A stretch of DNA of 64,000 nucleotides, taken from contig JASANG010000885.1 in NCBI GenBank assembly GCA_030248215.1, positions 186,001 through 250,000 of the forward strand, given 5' to 3'. This document shows positions 34,137 to 46,928 of this stretch, piece by piece. Made by a program: the position numbers and the translations under genes. The notes beneath the pieces are model-generated. The model ran no database searches and was not told the origin of the DNA. It saw nothing but the letters and a program-made list of their open reading frames with translations. The stretch comes from Enoplolaimus lenunculus. Its lineage: Eukaryota; Nematoda; Enoplea; Enoplida; Thoracostomopsidae. The first letter of the stretch is position 1. Each line of letters opens with the position of its first letter.

Positions 34137-34435
34137 TAGAAAATTTGCAAAATTTACTACTGAAAACTGTTCAGTGACCAATGGTAATTTGAAATTTGAA
34201 AACCACAAAAAATTTTCAAATTTCGGCGCATAAATAGCATTCACAGACTCGCCGCATTTCAGGAAATTGCGTTTGACAAATGATTTGAACTCGCACGCAG
34301 CCACCACTTGTTACATTTGACCAATAATTGTTTACAGACTGACACATTTCACTGCACTGTCTCGCTTCATAATGATGCACTCGTCCTCTGTTACCACAAA
34401 AATTTCAAATTATGTTTGCCGTTTGTTCTCGTTCT

Positions 34436-34620
34436 GGCCCGTGTAAAGATCAGGGACGGAACGTTTTTCTGTGGGACTGCAACAAAATAAGCTTAAGCTT
34501 TAGACTAATTTTTTTGCTTGCCTTAGGCTTAGGCTTAGGAATATGCTCATTCTTACGCTTAGGCTAAGGCTTAGGCTTAGGAATATGCTTATTGTTCCGC
34601 CTCTGTTCTTTACACTGACC
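34436..34620 (+). mobile_element. A1 MITE
   Basis: Ends GGCCCGTGTAAAGATCAGGG and TGTTCTTTACACTGACC. Target duplication poorly preserved. Confidence 0.85.
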
Positions 34621-34919
34621 CATGTTCCAAACTAAAATTCTTTGACCGAAACAAAACTTACAATTCTGACAGACCCAAGGCGCACAATTGTGAGTAAAGT
34701 GGACAATCATTGATGTCAAAAAAAATTTTGACACTGATTGATTACATTTTACACATTTGGTCTGACCATTCAAATTTAACGGATGCCTTTCTCTGTGACC
34801 GGCAACCTTGTGTGTCGCAACGCAAAACAAATGTTTAAGTGGTGTCTACTGTTTGGTTTTGGCTATTGCTAAAATCGTGCTGTTAACAAAAAATTGTGCT
34901 ATCATGGTATTAAAAACTG

Positions 34920-35104
34920 GGTCAATGTAAAGAACCGGGGAGGAACAGTTTTTGTAAACATATTCCTAAGCCTAATCCTAAACCTAAGCGTAAGAATGAG
35001 CATATGCCTAAGCCTAAGTCGAGCAAAAATATTAGTCTAAAGCTTAAGCTTACTCTATTGCAATCCCACAGAAAAACGTTCCGCCCCTGATCCATTACAT
35101 GGGC
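34920..35104 (-). mobile_element. A1 MITE
   Basis: Ends GGTCAATGTAAAGAACCGGG and TGATCCATTACATGGGC. Duplication AAAAACTG / AAAAACCT (6 of 8). Confidence 0.82.
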
Positions 35105-35430
35105 AAAAACCTGAAACACAACACTCGAGTGCGCATTTCGTTGATTCAACGCGCAGCTTCGAACTATTTGGACTACAACAAGCGTCGAAGATATTGCTAC
35201 GTACTCCGTCAAAACGTCGCCAAATCTGACGGGATTGTTCGGAATTAATTTAACGAATGTAGGGCCAATTTGGTCAAAAAAACTTGGGACCAATTTTGAC
35301 CCTATCCAATATACCTAACACTTTCTTGCAAATGCGGAAATGAACGCGGAGTAGACTAGAATTTTTTATTTGAAACAAATTTTCCATGGACATTTTTAGT
35401 CAAACAGCAATAGTTAAATAAAACGATTAC

Positions 35431-35520
35431 TGTAGTGACCACCCAAATTAAGACATGCGTTTGATATTTATTTTGCCTCTCCAGAAGCTGTTCCCATCTG
35501 TGATTTGGTTACGAAATGTT
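35431..35520 (-). mobile_element. T MITE fragment
   Basis: CTGTAGTGACCACCCAAATT followed by TTTATTTTGCCTCTCCAGAAG, the right-end segment of T reversed. Confidence 0.6.
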
Positions 35521-35670
35521 ATTTATTTTTTTAATTCATGGTCAAAATTGGTATCCGTCAGTGCAAAATTAACATTCCAAACAAGACATTTGCTATTATG
35601 AGCCGCGTGCTTGTGGTAGTTCGTGCAGTAGCAAGCCGTGATAGCGCACAGAAAGTTAAACGGCAAAATA

Positions 35671-36267
35671 CTAAAACAAAACCACCCTAAGAAGCGGTCT
35701 GTTTCTCAGTGTGCGGATCACATAATCCAACGTCCTTAAGAACCGGAGCCGGTACCAACCGGAGCAAACGAATATTCTGCAAGAATATAACCGTTTATTA
35801 CTGGATAAGAATGTTTCTGTTGAAAAACGAAACGTTGACTCGAACCAAAGTTTGCTGTTTGATATATGAAATATAACATAAAACCAAATACAAGTGCAAG
35901 TTCTATAAGCTGTTTTGCATAACCAAAACAACCCAATCTTCTTCAGCTGTTCATGACGTATCGATTCAAGTAAAGGTCGCGTTAAAATTGGCCCTGATTG
36001 GTCCCAAACCGTTTGCAAAGGTCCCGATCCCGAGTCTGGTCTCAAGAAAACATCAAAAAAATGTACCGCTTCTATTCTCCACATTCCGCAGTAAAACACT
36101 GTCATTCTCAGCACGATCGTTATTTGCCTTAAATCATGACTAAACTGTTTCAACCGGAGATGTAAATATTTTTTGTTGCCTGGTTCGCGCTTAACCAGTA
36201 GAACTTCATTTTTAGCCTCAGATATAAACGCGTAAGCTATCTTTATCAACGACCAACCGTTGCTCAT
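35671..36267 (-). CDS. possible single-exon or partial gene, unknown
   Basis: ATG at 36267 (context AAAATGA) opens 198 codons without a stop, which is long for this base composition. It sits in about 1 kb free of recognised MITEs. The first about 115 residues look protein-like (for example LLVKREPGNKKYLHLRLKQ). The later part is open in other frames too, and a good acceptor, TTATATTCTTGCAG, lies inside (near 35780), so the 3' part may be a spliced exon in another frame. No domain is recognised. Confidence 0.3.
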   Translation of the reverse strand: MSNGWSLIKIAYAFISEAKNEVLLVKREPGNKKYLHLRLKQFSHDLRQITIVLRMTVFYCGMWRIEAVHFFDVFLRPDSGSGPLQTVWDQSGPILTRPLLESIRHEQLKKIGLFWLCKTAYRTCTCIWFYVIFHISNSKLWFESTFRFSTETFLSSNKRLYSCRIFVCSGWYRLRFLRTLDYVIRTLRNRPLLRVVLF

Positions 36268-36339
36268 TTTGATTTTTTGTTTGTGGTCAGGAAAATGTGT
36301 AATTTTGCAGAAATTTTAATTTGGCACATCAAATAGTAA

Positions 36340-36538
36340 GAGCTTGTGGATCGAACAAAAAAACATTGTTCTGTAGGACTACAATAGCGTGAACTTAAGC
36401 TTTAGAGTCATTTTTGCTTGGCTTAGGCTTAGGCTTAGGCTTAGCAATATGTTCATTTTTACGCTTAGGTTTAGGCTTAGGCTTAGGTTTAGGAATATGC
36501 TAATAATACTGTTCCACACCTGTGTTTTACATTTTTCC
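36340..36538 (+). mobile_element. A1 MITE, diverged ends
   Basis: GTGGATCGAAC start and GTTTTACATTTTTCC end around two TTAGGC blocks. Confidence 0.7.
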
Positions 36539-36987
36539 AATTAGTTAAGACTTCGAAATTGTATGTTTGTTGTTTGTTGTCCATTGGTTAACGGGTAATT
36601 CCGGATCACGTGCCAATCTAACGATGTTATTTTCTAAGGATTACACTATGCTTGCTATGCGACGCCGGACTCCAGCGTGCAGTACGTAAAATCTTATATG
36701 ATCGCATGCCATCGCGTGCCATTGTGCGCCAGCAATTCGATTTTGTCTATATTTTGTTAACAACACACGCAGTAAAGTATAACACAATCCTTAGTTTACT
36801 GCAACGGCCGACAGACCAGCCGAAATCCAAATATGCTCATTATAGCGAAGCTTTAGCGACACAATCAAACTGATTTCACCGGCTAAAGATTTCTATCTTT
36901 TAATAACGTTTGATATTAGAAATACCGCAAAAGCGTGTATATATATATAGGTTTTTGATTTTAGCCTCGGTAAATAAACTATAGCCA

Positions 36988-37210
36988 GAGCCCGTATTTT
37001 CAAATATGTATAGCACCTATCATCAGTTGGTGATAGGTTGTGTAACTTTGGAACATGCACCAACGGTAAGGTTCGAAGTTCAGCACATTGTTTGTGTTTG
37101 ATTTGCACTATTTTTCCAGCAATTTTCAGATCTGCAATTGCATATGTTCGTCAGTTTGCTAACTTATCGCTAACTGATGATAGCTACTATACGCGTTTGA
37201 GAATATGGGC
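36988..37210. mobile_element. P MITE
   Basis: GAGCCCGTATTTTCAAATAT to CGCGTTTGAGAATATGGGC. Confidence 0.78.
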
Positions 37211-37432
37211 AACACCAGTAGTAACAAAACGATTTTAAGGTTTATTGTGGATTGCTTGTGAAATTTTTGGTTGCAACACTTTTGAATTCAATAATTTACT
37301 GAAAGATACTAAATTCGTTCAAACGCAGCAAATGTCTTGAATGTTCATAACTGCAATTTTTAGAAAATGCAATCTAGCAACAAACTCGTAAATGTTTAAT
37401 TTTTCTGGTTAAAATGATCGCTTTTAATCTTT

Positions 37433-37715
37433 AATGTCCTATTCACGCGTGCAAGTTTTTGCTGCGAGAACTTGCAGCTGCAAATTGCACTTGTAAATTT
37501 TGTCCAAACTCTCGTTCGAAAAACTTGCAACAACAATTATATAATTCATTAAAAATCATAGCTATGAATTTAGTTCAAATGTGTGAATAACCAGTGCAAG
37601 TTCACTGAATTTATTGCAGCCGCTTTCTCATTGGTTGATGGAAAAATGCAAGTTTTGCGTGCAATTTACCGCTGTAAAAGTTCTCGCAGCAAAAACTTGA
37701 ACGTGTGAATAGGGC
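37433..37715. mobile_element. C MITE
   Basis: ATGTCCTATTCACGCGTGCA to CTTGAACGTGTGAATAGGGC around the shared ACTTGCAGCTGCAAATTGC core. Confidence 0.78.
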
Positions 37716-38218
37716 TGAAAGTTGGTTCAAAATTTGTTACCTTTTACACGCGGGGTTTAAATTTGCGTATTTCATTGAGAAAAAAATGAAATTTTTCAAT
37801 TCAACTCACTGTAACGCATTCTTGTTTACTCCGTCTTTTTGTTGGAAACCAAAAATACCAACAATTAAGTGCACGCAACTCGCGTGTTTGAGTTATTAGC
37901 AATATTGTTAGTTAATTTTAGTTCGTTTGCTTGCGTACAATGATTAATTGATCTGAGTCATCTTGTAGTAGACTCTATAAACTTAATTAGTTTGGGAAAG
38001 TCAAAAGTTTACACTGGACTCTTTTGTTCGCACGCCCGGGTTTACTCACTAGGCAATTGGTATAACGCACGAAATATCAGGATACATAATTCTATTGGTG
38101 TGTCTACGGGTGGGGCACCCAGCGGATGACCCTCAAACAGATATCAAAACGAAACTTTTGTATTTATAATTTAGTACTTAAATTGCGACAGTTGCTATTT
38201 TCGATCGCAAGTTGTTTC

Positions 38219-38370
38219 ATTAAGCGTATTCCAAAGCCTAAGCTTAAGCGTTGCACAAATGTGTTCCTAAGCCTAAACCTAAGCTTAAGCACAAAATGTA
38301 ATCTATAATCTAAACCTACTCTTTTATAGACCCACCAGAAACCTGGACGCCCCTTAAAGTAACATGAGCC
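38219..38370 (-). mobile_element. A3 MITE, left end lost
   Basis: Begins within the core (TTAAGCGTATTCC) and keeps the right end CCTTAAAGTAACATGAGCC. Confidence 0.78.
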
Positions 38371-38733
38371 CAAAGTTGGCCGTTGTTTAAATTTATGTGA
38401 AACTTCATTGTTTTCCATGATGGTTAGGTTAAAAAACGCAATTTGATTATAAAGCATTCCTATTTTAAATTTACTCGCACGGGCAAACTAAAATCGTAAA
38501 TTTGAATTTGAAGCTAACACATCTAGCTCACCCCTTTTACGCAACATATTTTTCCACTCAAATTCTTACAACGTTTCGTACATCAATCATTTCGATCATA
38601 GAGACCTTAGGGTCCATCGGGACTTCAAGTAAATAATAGGGCACGTATACGGGAACAAATATTGACTCCGGGTATCGATGATTATGATTGTAGATTAACT
38701 GATCCCTAAAGGCACATTATGCCGATACTTATT

Positions 38734-38930
38734 CAGTGCCGGAGCAGGCAGGGGTGGGGACTTCCCCATACTCCAGGGTGGGGACCAGCAAACTCGCGGG
38801 CGAAGCGAGCGACAAGCCAGACGCATTTTAAAACTTAAGCGGTTTTTGTTTCAACCGGTTAGGGTGGGGGACGCTTTAGAGGGTGGGCGCCCCCCAAATG
38901 GGAGGTATGGGGGTGGCTGCTCCGGTCCTG
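38734..38930 (+). mobile_element. K MITE
   Basis: CAGTGCCGGAGCAGGCAGGG to GGCTGCTCCGGTCCTG. Duplication TACTTATT / TACTTACC (6 of 8). Confidence 0.83.
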
Positions 38931-39598
38931 TACTTACCCAGCGGTATGATTGCGGGTTGACGCCACGAACAATGTGGTTCATTCTAAGATTAACCATCAT
39001 GTGTCAGGCGAAGCTTTCATGACCTGTTATTCTGGGTGAAGTTTCATTTTTGGTGATAAATTTTTGTGTTTTCATGGAAGAAAACGCGTTCGTCAACTTT
39101 TAGTAAAAATTACAAAAAATTTACATTAATAAATTTAAACCAAATGTTTAAATTTCGCACTGAGCAGTACAACAATTTGAGCCAAGTATTTTCAACGTCG
39201 CTGTTCATGTGGATTTGAAGTGAATCTCGGATGTCGACCAATCGTATCGTTGCTAAATAATTATTTTTTTACCTTAATTTGAAAACGTTAAAATTTAATT
39301 TAAAATTGTTATGTCTTTGTGAAATTACGTCAGCAGTTTGACCCATTTTGACAGCATCTTGCGGTGCAACACGTCTTAGTTGGTTACGAAAGCTTCCTGG
39401 TTCTATTTCGAATAACCTTTATTGAAAAACATACCTGCGTACAAATTAATTATCCTAAGACACATAAGTGCATTCTGAAGCTAATTGTCACATTATGGTC
39501 CCTGTGACGTTTACCTTTTATTCGGCATCTTCTATACTGTTGTTTAATCATTGCTGTCAATATTTTCAGTATCAATAAATATGTAGTAGTTCTTTCTG

Positions 39599-39832
39599 CA
39601 CTGTAAATTTCAAATGAATTGATTAATCAACTCAGCTAGAGAGTCCGTTATTTCTGAGTTAATAACAGTTAACATTAACGCACACTGAATTGAGTTGATT
39701 CTCACTCTGAGTTCAGTTTATTCCAGATAAGCTGAATAATTAAGTCAGAGTGAGCTTTTTATTTACTCAGAATTCTGAGTTTTGAAAGTCCTAACTCTGT
39801 GACTGAGTGGTTCAACTCATTAACAACTAAAA
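39599..39832. mobile_element. E MITE, right end drifted
   Basis: CACTGTAAATTTCAAATGAA start and GAGTGGTTCAACTCATT near the right end; the final CAGTG is lost. Confidence 0.75.
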
Positions 39833-39884
39833 GTTTGTAAACCATTTGATTTATCATTTTATCTGAGAAAAATTTCAGATGGAA

Positions 39885-40062
39885 GCGCCCCCCATCACAG
39901 GCCATAGCCAACTCATCTTGCTATGGAAGGTCAAAAATTTTAAGAGCACCATAGCATCGTTTTTGATGACTTACAAGCAAGATAGAATAATTTCCAGGAC
40001 GGGTAACATTTTTCCAGGGCGGTCTGAGCCCCCTGACCGTCCTCTGGCTATGGGACCACGCC
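39885..40062 (+). repeat. F repeat, copy 3
   Basis: CATAGCCAACTCATCTTGC start, GATGACTTACAAGCAAGAT, and CTCTGGCTATGGG end. Confidence 0.6.
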
Positions 40063-40367
40063 CACTTTGTTCAAACAGATCCGTCCTGATACAGGACTTG
40101 CATGAAATATTTCACCACAGTTATTTAAATGCGACACCAGTATCCAAGCAGGAACAAATTCCAAAGGCCATATTTGCCAGATAAACACAATCAAGTTACT
40201 TTAGGTTCTACTCAATCTTTCTTTGAACCAAAGTAAATGGCATTTTAAGGATCACGTTACATATGACTACAACTGAAAATTTTAAGCCAGAAATTCTAAA
40301 ACCAAACAGCGGAAATTAAAGGTTACGGAATTCGCCTAAATTAACAGCGACGGTATATAAGTTTCAC

Positions 40368-40569
40368 GGCGGATGTACAGAACAGGGCCGGAACAGTAGT
40401 ATAAGCATTATCCTAAGCCAAAACCTTAGCTTAAACTTAAGGATAGCCTATTCCTAAGTCTAATCTTAAGCCTATGTCTAAGCCTAAGCAAAAAATTTAG
40501 TCTAAAGCTTAAACTGACTCTGTTACAGCCCCTACAGAAAACGATCCGACACTGTTCTATACATGGGTC
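40368..40569 (-). mobile_element. A2 MITE
   Basis: Ends GGCGGATGTACAGAACAGGG and CTGTTCTATACATGGGTC, CCTAAG core. Confidence 0.8.
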
Positions 40570-40580
40570 ATTTAACGATC

Positions 40581-40672
40581 GGCCAATGTTACTTTAAGGG
40601 GCGTAATAGTAGATTAAAACGTATTATGAGTTCCTTAGCCTAAAGCCTAAGGCTAAGCCTAATCAAAAAATG
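40581..40672 (-). mobile_element. A3 MITE, truncated
   Basis: GGCCAATGTTACTTTAAGGG start, short core, then lost after CAAAAAATGTGG. Confidence 0.7.
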
Positions 40673-40907
40673 TGGAAGACGCAGTTTACGAATAATTTTT
40701 TTGCGGTTGTATGACGCTTGATCAAGTTGCTATTGGTGTTAATACCCAAATTTGAGAATGCTGGTTCGTAAGTATTTCATCATTTGCTTATTTCAGCCTT
40801 TTGTGCCTTTACGTTTTATATAATTTCCAAAAATAATGGTACAAGGTTAATGTTGTAATATAAGCTCAATATATGGGCGTTAAGGTATGTTGCGGTAGAC
40901 TACAAAC

Positions 40908-41115
40908 GGCCCAGGTATAGAACAGAGCAGGATCGTTTTCCGGAGGGACTATAATAGAGTCGGTTTTAGCTTTAAATTAATTTTTTGTTTAGGCTTAGGC
41001 TTAGGCTTAGGCTTATGAATATGCTCATCTATACGCTTAGGCTTAGGCTTACGCTTAGGCTTAGGCTTAGGAATATGCTTATACTACTGTACCGGCCCGG
41101 TTCTATACATGGGCC
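40908..41115 (+). mobile_element. A2 MITE
   Basis: Ends GGCCCAGGTATAGAACAG and GTTCTATACATGGGCC. Duplication CTACAAAC / GTACAAAC (7 of 8). The hexamer arrays are among the least drifted here. Confidence 0.92.
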
Positions 41116-41673
41116 GTACAAACAGCATATGGCAACCGATATAAGCAATAGATCCAGCTTATCGTTTGCCAGTTTAATTTCGTATGAATTAACCGTAAAT
41201 TTATTAAATCTCATGTAAATGTCGCGGTTTGAAATAAGTTAACAGATTTTGGCCAAAAAAAGCGAACCTAATATCCAGTCAAATGACAGTAGCCACTAGT
41301 CGCTCCTGTTAGCGGGTGTTATTCTTGGCATTTGCGTTCTGTGAATTTGTGAGTTTGACGCTGTGGTTTACGGCAACAAATCCGTTCATTGAACGCCCTT
41401 AGGGTAATCAAATTGCCGACGTTTGAAAATGTGAAATGGTGCAATCTTAAATTGTGTTTTCGTTGTTTTCCCACGTGTCAACTAAATGCTAATTCACACG
41501 TTTACATTTGGTAGTTTTGTCTCTATGAAATGCTGCCTACTATGCTAAAGGTAAGGTTTTGGTATAGTTTACGTTCAGGACGTATAATTTTCGCAGTGCA
41601 GTATTGCAAAAAAATTGCACTAACTTTTGCAATTGCTTGTTTTAGACACAGTGATCGCTAAATTGAATTTTAA

Positions 41674-42312
41674 GGGTTGCGCTATACTTTTGTTGACGTC
41701 CGATGCCGTCCGTCACCGGTGCGTCACCTGTACGGCGCCGTCGGTCACCGTCCGATGCCGTCCGTCACCGGTGCGCCACCTGTACGGCGCCGTCGCTCAC
41801 CGTCCGATGCCGTCCGTCACCGGTGCGCCACCTGTACGGCGCCGTCGCTCACCGTCCGATGCCGTCCGTCACCGGTGCGCCACCTGTACGGCGCCGTCGC
41901 TCACCGTCCGATGCCGTCCGTCACCGGTGCGCCACCTGTACGGCGCCGTCGCTCACCGTCCGATGCCGTCCGTCACCGGTGCGCCACCTGTACGGCGCCG
42001 TCGCTCACCGTCCGATGCCGTCCGTCACCGGTGCGCCACCTGTACGGCGCCGTCGCTCACCGTCCGATGCCGTCCGTCACCGGTGCGCCACCTGTACGGC
42101 GCCGTCGCTCACCGTCCGATGCCGTCCGTCACCGGTGCGCCACCTGTACGGCGCCGTTGGTCGGTCACCGTCCGTCACTATACGGTATCAATACTTGTGT
42201 AAGTTGCGTACTACAACTCTGCGGTGACGGACAACGCCGCACGGTAACGGACGGCGACGTACGGTTAACGAACGATGACGGACGATGCCGGACGACAAGT
42301 ATAGCACAAACC
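41674..42312. mobile_element. M MITE with 52-bp tandem array
   Basis: GGGTTGCGCTATACTTTTG to AAGTATAGCACAAACC, with TAA at 41671-41673 and 42313-42315. About nine near-identical 52-bp units fill the left side. Long open frames here exist only because the unit has no stop codon in any plus frame. Confidence 0.88.
41700..42160. repeat. minisatellite, 52-bp unit, about 9 copies
   Basis: Unit begins CGTCCGATGCCGTCCGTCAC and ends GGCGCCGTCGCTCAC. Middle units are almost identical, so the expansion is recent. Confidence 0.92.
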
Positions 42313-43842
42313 TAATGATTTCGCATAAAATATGCTATTTTCAACTTACCTGTAAATTTCTGAAGGCTGTATTTGAGAAAAAATATTTCAAAGTATTTGA
42401 TGGTACGGTGGGACTTTACAACGGCAATGAAGTTTAAGCCAATGTTTGCATTGTCTCAAAATATGCAAAACTTGATTGATCTAACACCGCGATATTGCTA
42501 TGAAAAAATTCAATTTAATATTATAATTTATTTCAATTTTTGAAATTCAGTTTGCAAACTGAAATCAAATATTTTACAAATTTGTTAATTATGTCGGAAA
42601 GACTACAAATTTCTGCCATCACTGTGTCATTGCTTATTGTGGACCATGCATAAGTTAAAATTTTGCCTTATAACTTGACATTAAATATTTGCTTCAACAA
42701 GCTTAAAAACAGACATAAAGGCTACTTCCAAAAGACTATGAGATGCATTGCAACTCGTTTAAGTATTCAGTTACATTCGAATTTCAACTCAGGTGTTCTA
42801 AGTCTGTCGTAGCATTAATATTCAGCTCAAGTGTTGCTACTCAGACCGATGTTGAACTTTGACAAGAAGCTGAAGGGTTCAAATATTAAATTTCTCATAA
42901 TTTTGTATTTGATTTTAAATAAACATGTCAAATCTACACATTGTACATTAAACAACATCTTTTGGTTTTGATTCTAAATTCAAAATATGTTAAGCTTAAA
43001 CCTCAGAGTTGAATCAAACAAAGGCCGACAGTGTAAATGAAATTTGAAAAGATAATAAACTATTAGGTCACAACTGGGGGGCCAGGGCCTACTTCCGGTT
43101 CCGGTGTTTTTAACATATATGCAAAATCCCAAACCTTGGTTCGCCGGACCGAAAAATTCCTGCATCTGTTGATGTATTAATAATTTGCAAATCAAATAAA
43201 ATTTGTCGCATTTTCTGCACTAAAATATACCAAAATTTGACCCACAGATAAGGAAACCGGTGTGTTTAAAGGATCGGAAGCTTATAAGCTTACGCTTAGG
43301 ATTAGGTTTTTGCTAAATACTAAAACTTTTACGATTCGCATCCGCTTATATTTTCAAAGCACACATTTAGCTGAATATATCAACCTTCGTTGCAGCATAT
43401 TTTGTTTCAAAGTTAAAATCAAAAATGCAATTTTTATACGCGGATCACTTGAAAATTCGTCGTGAGAACACAGTTGCAAGCAGAGCAGTCTAAAGAGGGC
43501 TAAATTTTGACGCAGTCAGTGCGTTAACGATTGCAGTAAATACGGTTGTGCTGTACTTGAAAACGTGAACATTTTGTTCAAATATATTTCAGTTTCAATT
43601 GCGAATCGAAACTATGGTTTACACGCACACAGGCTCTTAAGAAAATACCAATGCGAGGTGAACAGTATGAGCCAATTGACGGGGTTTAGTTTTCAATGGC
43701 CGTATATGTTCTGTAAGTGATTTTCCAGCCAAGATGTCTTGAAAAATGTACGTTTAACCGTCAATAAAACTTGGAGCAAAGCATATAGTAACTTAAGCTT
43801 GTTCCTAAACATTCTGCGTACATTTCTTGTATTGCAGGTTAC
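42313..43842. other. no gene seen
   Basis: AT-rich. A CTTCCGGTTCCGG patch near 43090 may be a G remnant, and TTACGCTTAGGATTAGG near 43290 an A or D remnant. Confidence 0.45.
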
Positions 43843-44232
43843 CAGGGTGCAACCGGAGGCGAAAAAATACCGGAACCCGAGGTTAACGAAACTTACCGGA
43901 ACCGGAGAGGAAGCCGGAGGTGTGGCGAAGTTATGTATAAATCAAATGGCATTTAATTTGCTACTTTTAGCAAATATCTGTAAGGTGTTATTTAACTTTA
44001 TTGGTTTTACACGTATTTTTGTACTAAATTTCGGAAATTTTTTACTTGAAATTGTATCAAAAGTTAAAATGAAACGCACCAAACAAATAAATTTTGTAAA
44101 ATTATACAAAATTAAACCGCATCAAAATTGTCAGAACCTCCGGCGGACATTCTACCGAAGCTCTGGAGCCGGAGCTGGACGTCGAAATTCTGTCGGATCC
44201 GGAACCGGAGGCAGACCTCCGGTTATACCCTA
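43843..44232 (+). mobile_element. G MITE, complete, perfect 8-bp duplication
   Basis: Perfect duplication CAGGTTAC at 43835-43842 and 44233-44240. Ends CAGGGTGCAACCGGAGG and CCTCCGGTTATACCCTA. This settles G as hAT-like. Confidence 0.92.
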
Positions 44233-44632
44233 CAGGTTACAGATACACTGTGCAAAAATTGATCTGACGTATGAAATTACGCTTTTTACTCCGCTGGTTT
44301 CATATTTTTACTTCGTAATCTTCTATAATTAATTTGACCTTAAACTGTAACATTTTTGTCGAGTTTTTTGGCAAATCAACAAATTTTCGGTCACTGAACT
44401 TTACTGACGTTTATATGATGGCAAGTCAATGTTGAGTTTTATGCTAATAAATTTTCTTTGTTGACCCTTATACAAATTTTCTTGCTATTCTGCAAACAAC
44501 TACTAATTGCCGGCTTGTGGTACGTCCATATGACTTAGCTCAAATTGTTGAAACTGTAAGCATCTTTGTTTTAATCGACCTTATAGCTTGCGCAGTGAAA
44601 AAATTTGAATTTTACGTATATACTGTAGTGAC

Positions 44633-45061
44633 CCGAATAAGAGGGGGTAATAAGAGGGGGTTCTCATTTTGAATCCCACTCAAGAGACGTCCGTATACCT
44701 AATAAGAGTGCGTGGCGGATAGAGTCCATAAACCCTAATTGGAGTCCATAAATGTCAATTATCCGTAATTGTAGCGCATAAATGACTCCAGGACCAAATA
44801 AATTTGAGTTCGAAACTTTAAAGCGTACTTAAATTCTTAAAGCACATTCCTAACTATAACCTTGCTTATCGCTCTAAGCTTTTCATGCAGGGCAAAAAAC
44901 GTTTAGTTCAACGGATAGTTGCAATACCGGATATGTATCAGTAAGGAGGATGGCGGAGGTCTGGTTGAAAATAAATAACAGTCCATAACCGAATAACATG
45001 GGAGAACCCTTTGGAGAGGCCAAATAAAAATCAGTCCCCACTCTTATTCGAGTCACTACAG
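44633..45061 (+). mobile_element. T MITE, complete
   Basis: CTGTAGTGACCCGAATAAGA start and TCTTATTCGAGTCACTACAG end. TA precedes; the right TA has changed to TG. Confidence 0.9.
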
Positions 45062-45328
45062 TGCACTAAATCGTTTTTCCATCATTTCTGTACTTTAAGC
45101 AATCGACTATAAACTGTTTAACTCTGAAAATTTACAATTTATTTCTGTCATTTAAAATTTGAAACAGTCAAGACGTATTTCAAACTGTTCAAATTTTTAA
45201 AATCTCACCCTCCAATCGTCGTTAGCCAAGGCGGCGAATGATTTGTTCATTTTACGCATTCACGAAACCTTTTCGTCCCAATACCTTGTCGGTTTAACCA
45301 ATCATTATAGAGAACTCACGGCTAAGTC

Positions 45329-45513
45329 GGCCCATGTTACTTTTAGGGGCGTCCCGGTTTCTGGTAGGTCTATAAACGAGTAGGTTTACGTTCTAGACTA
45401 CATTTTTTTGCTTAGTCTTAGGCTTAGGAATACGCTTTTGCAACGCTTAGGCTTAGGCTAAGGCTTAGGAATACGCTTAATCTACTGTTACGGCCCTAAA
45501 AGTAACATTGATC
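45329..45513 (+). mobile_element. A3 MITE
   Basis: Ends GGCCCATGTTACTTTTAGGG and CTAAAAGTAACATTGATC. Duplication GCTAAGTC / ACTAAGTC (7 of 8). Confidence 0.9.
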
Positions 45514-45982
45514 ACTAAGTCTATACTCGATTATAGGCCATCCATCATCAGACTTGATAATAACTCCATTATGACCCTTTATCAAAGGTGTTCCATTGTA
45601 CACCCACAAGTAGTTGGTCCAGCCTCCGAAAAGTAACCAAACTTTCTCGCTCTCGTTCTCATGTTTGCACATTCATCATGATAATAGTTGGTCTAAAGCG
45701 TGCCCTGGTGTAAAACCTGGGTTGAACTTAATTTTGCAATATTTGCGCAAATATCAAACTTTAATCACAATGATTGATAGGTTGACAATATTGTCGAAAG
45801 CGGAGCGTGACGTTTTAACGCGTTGTGTTGGTTTGAATTGGAGTTGAAATAATATATAATTGCCGACATAGCTAATATTTTTTAAAACGACCAGATATTT
45901 TTTGCAACAAATTTGACAATATTTCAAACTGGTCGATTCATTTTTTTGAAAGTTTCTTCATTGGTTTTGAAATTTATACTTT

Positions 45983-46186
45983 GACCCGTGTAAAAATCAG
46001 AGGCGGAAAGTTCTTCTGTGGGACAAGAGTAGAGCAAGCTTAAGCTTTACATTATTTTTTTCCTTGACTTTGGCTACAGGCTTAGGTTTAGACTTAAGAA
46101 TATGCTCATTCTTACGCTTAAGCTTAGGCTTAGGCATAGGAATATGTTTATAAAATACTGTTCCGCCCCTGTTCCATACGTTAGCC
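45983..46186 (+). mobile_element. A1 MITE
   Basis: Ends GACCCGTGTAAAAATCAGAG and TGTTCCATACGTTAGCC around two TTAGGC blocks. Confidence 0.8.
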
Positions 46187-46928
46187 CAAACATTTAAAGT
46201 CATATAAAAGTTATTTTAATTTTTTCAGAAGACATTTTTCATTTCAAATCAAATCCTTTTAACTGCATTTCATTTCAATTTCACATTCGGTGCAATAAAC
46301 AAAATTATCGCATCCAAAAGTTCATCCTTGTTTTACAATATATTTAGCCAGGTTTGTAAGCCAGTTGAAAATCCTGCCTTCCCGTTCAGATTTTCTCAGC
46401 TTCCGTAGCGCGTTTGAGTTTTCACCGGATCTGCTCATATTTAAACTGCGTGCGTGTTTTAAAGATTGAAATAACAACAATTTACGCCGCACTCATATTA
46501 GCAATTTTTGGGTACGCAAGGTTTGTTTTGATTCAATGCGCGGTGCCAAGTGGGACATTTCTGTTTGATTAACCTGCCCCCCTCCGTCTCATTTTTGGGC
46601 TCTCGTAATTTTGCTAAACGTCGTATTTCAAAAGATTGCTATCATTTTGACGAAGTGTGATTATTATATTTGTTGTTTGTTTAAATTATCATTGGTTGAT
46701 TTTATGATGATAAAAGTTGATAAAGTTTCACTCTGTGGTTCCAATTACGCATCAAATTAATTGGTGACGTATTAAAATGATCAGAACGCGAAACAAATTC
46801 ACAGCGCCTGCCCAACGGGTGAAATTTTTTGAAAATTTTGAAAACAATTAAGCAAATGTATCCATTTTAAGTTCTACAGTTAATTTGCAGAAAAACAAGT
46901 ATATACCAAATAATCTCATTTAATCTAT

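Noticed and set aside
41627-42315. Overlapping plus-strand open frames of 170-212 codons
   Set aside because: All three frames are open because the 52-bp unit lacks stop codons. The predicted peptides are the same repeat read in shifted registers.
43739-44332. 197-codon plus-strand frame
   Set aside because: It spans the G element 43843-44232 with its perfect target duplication. Most of the frame is transposon sequence.
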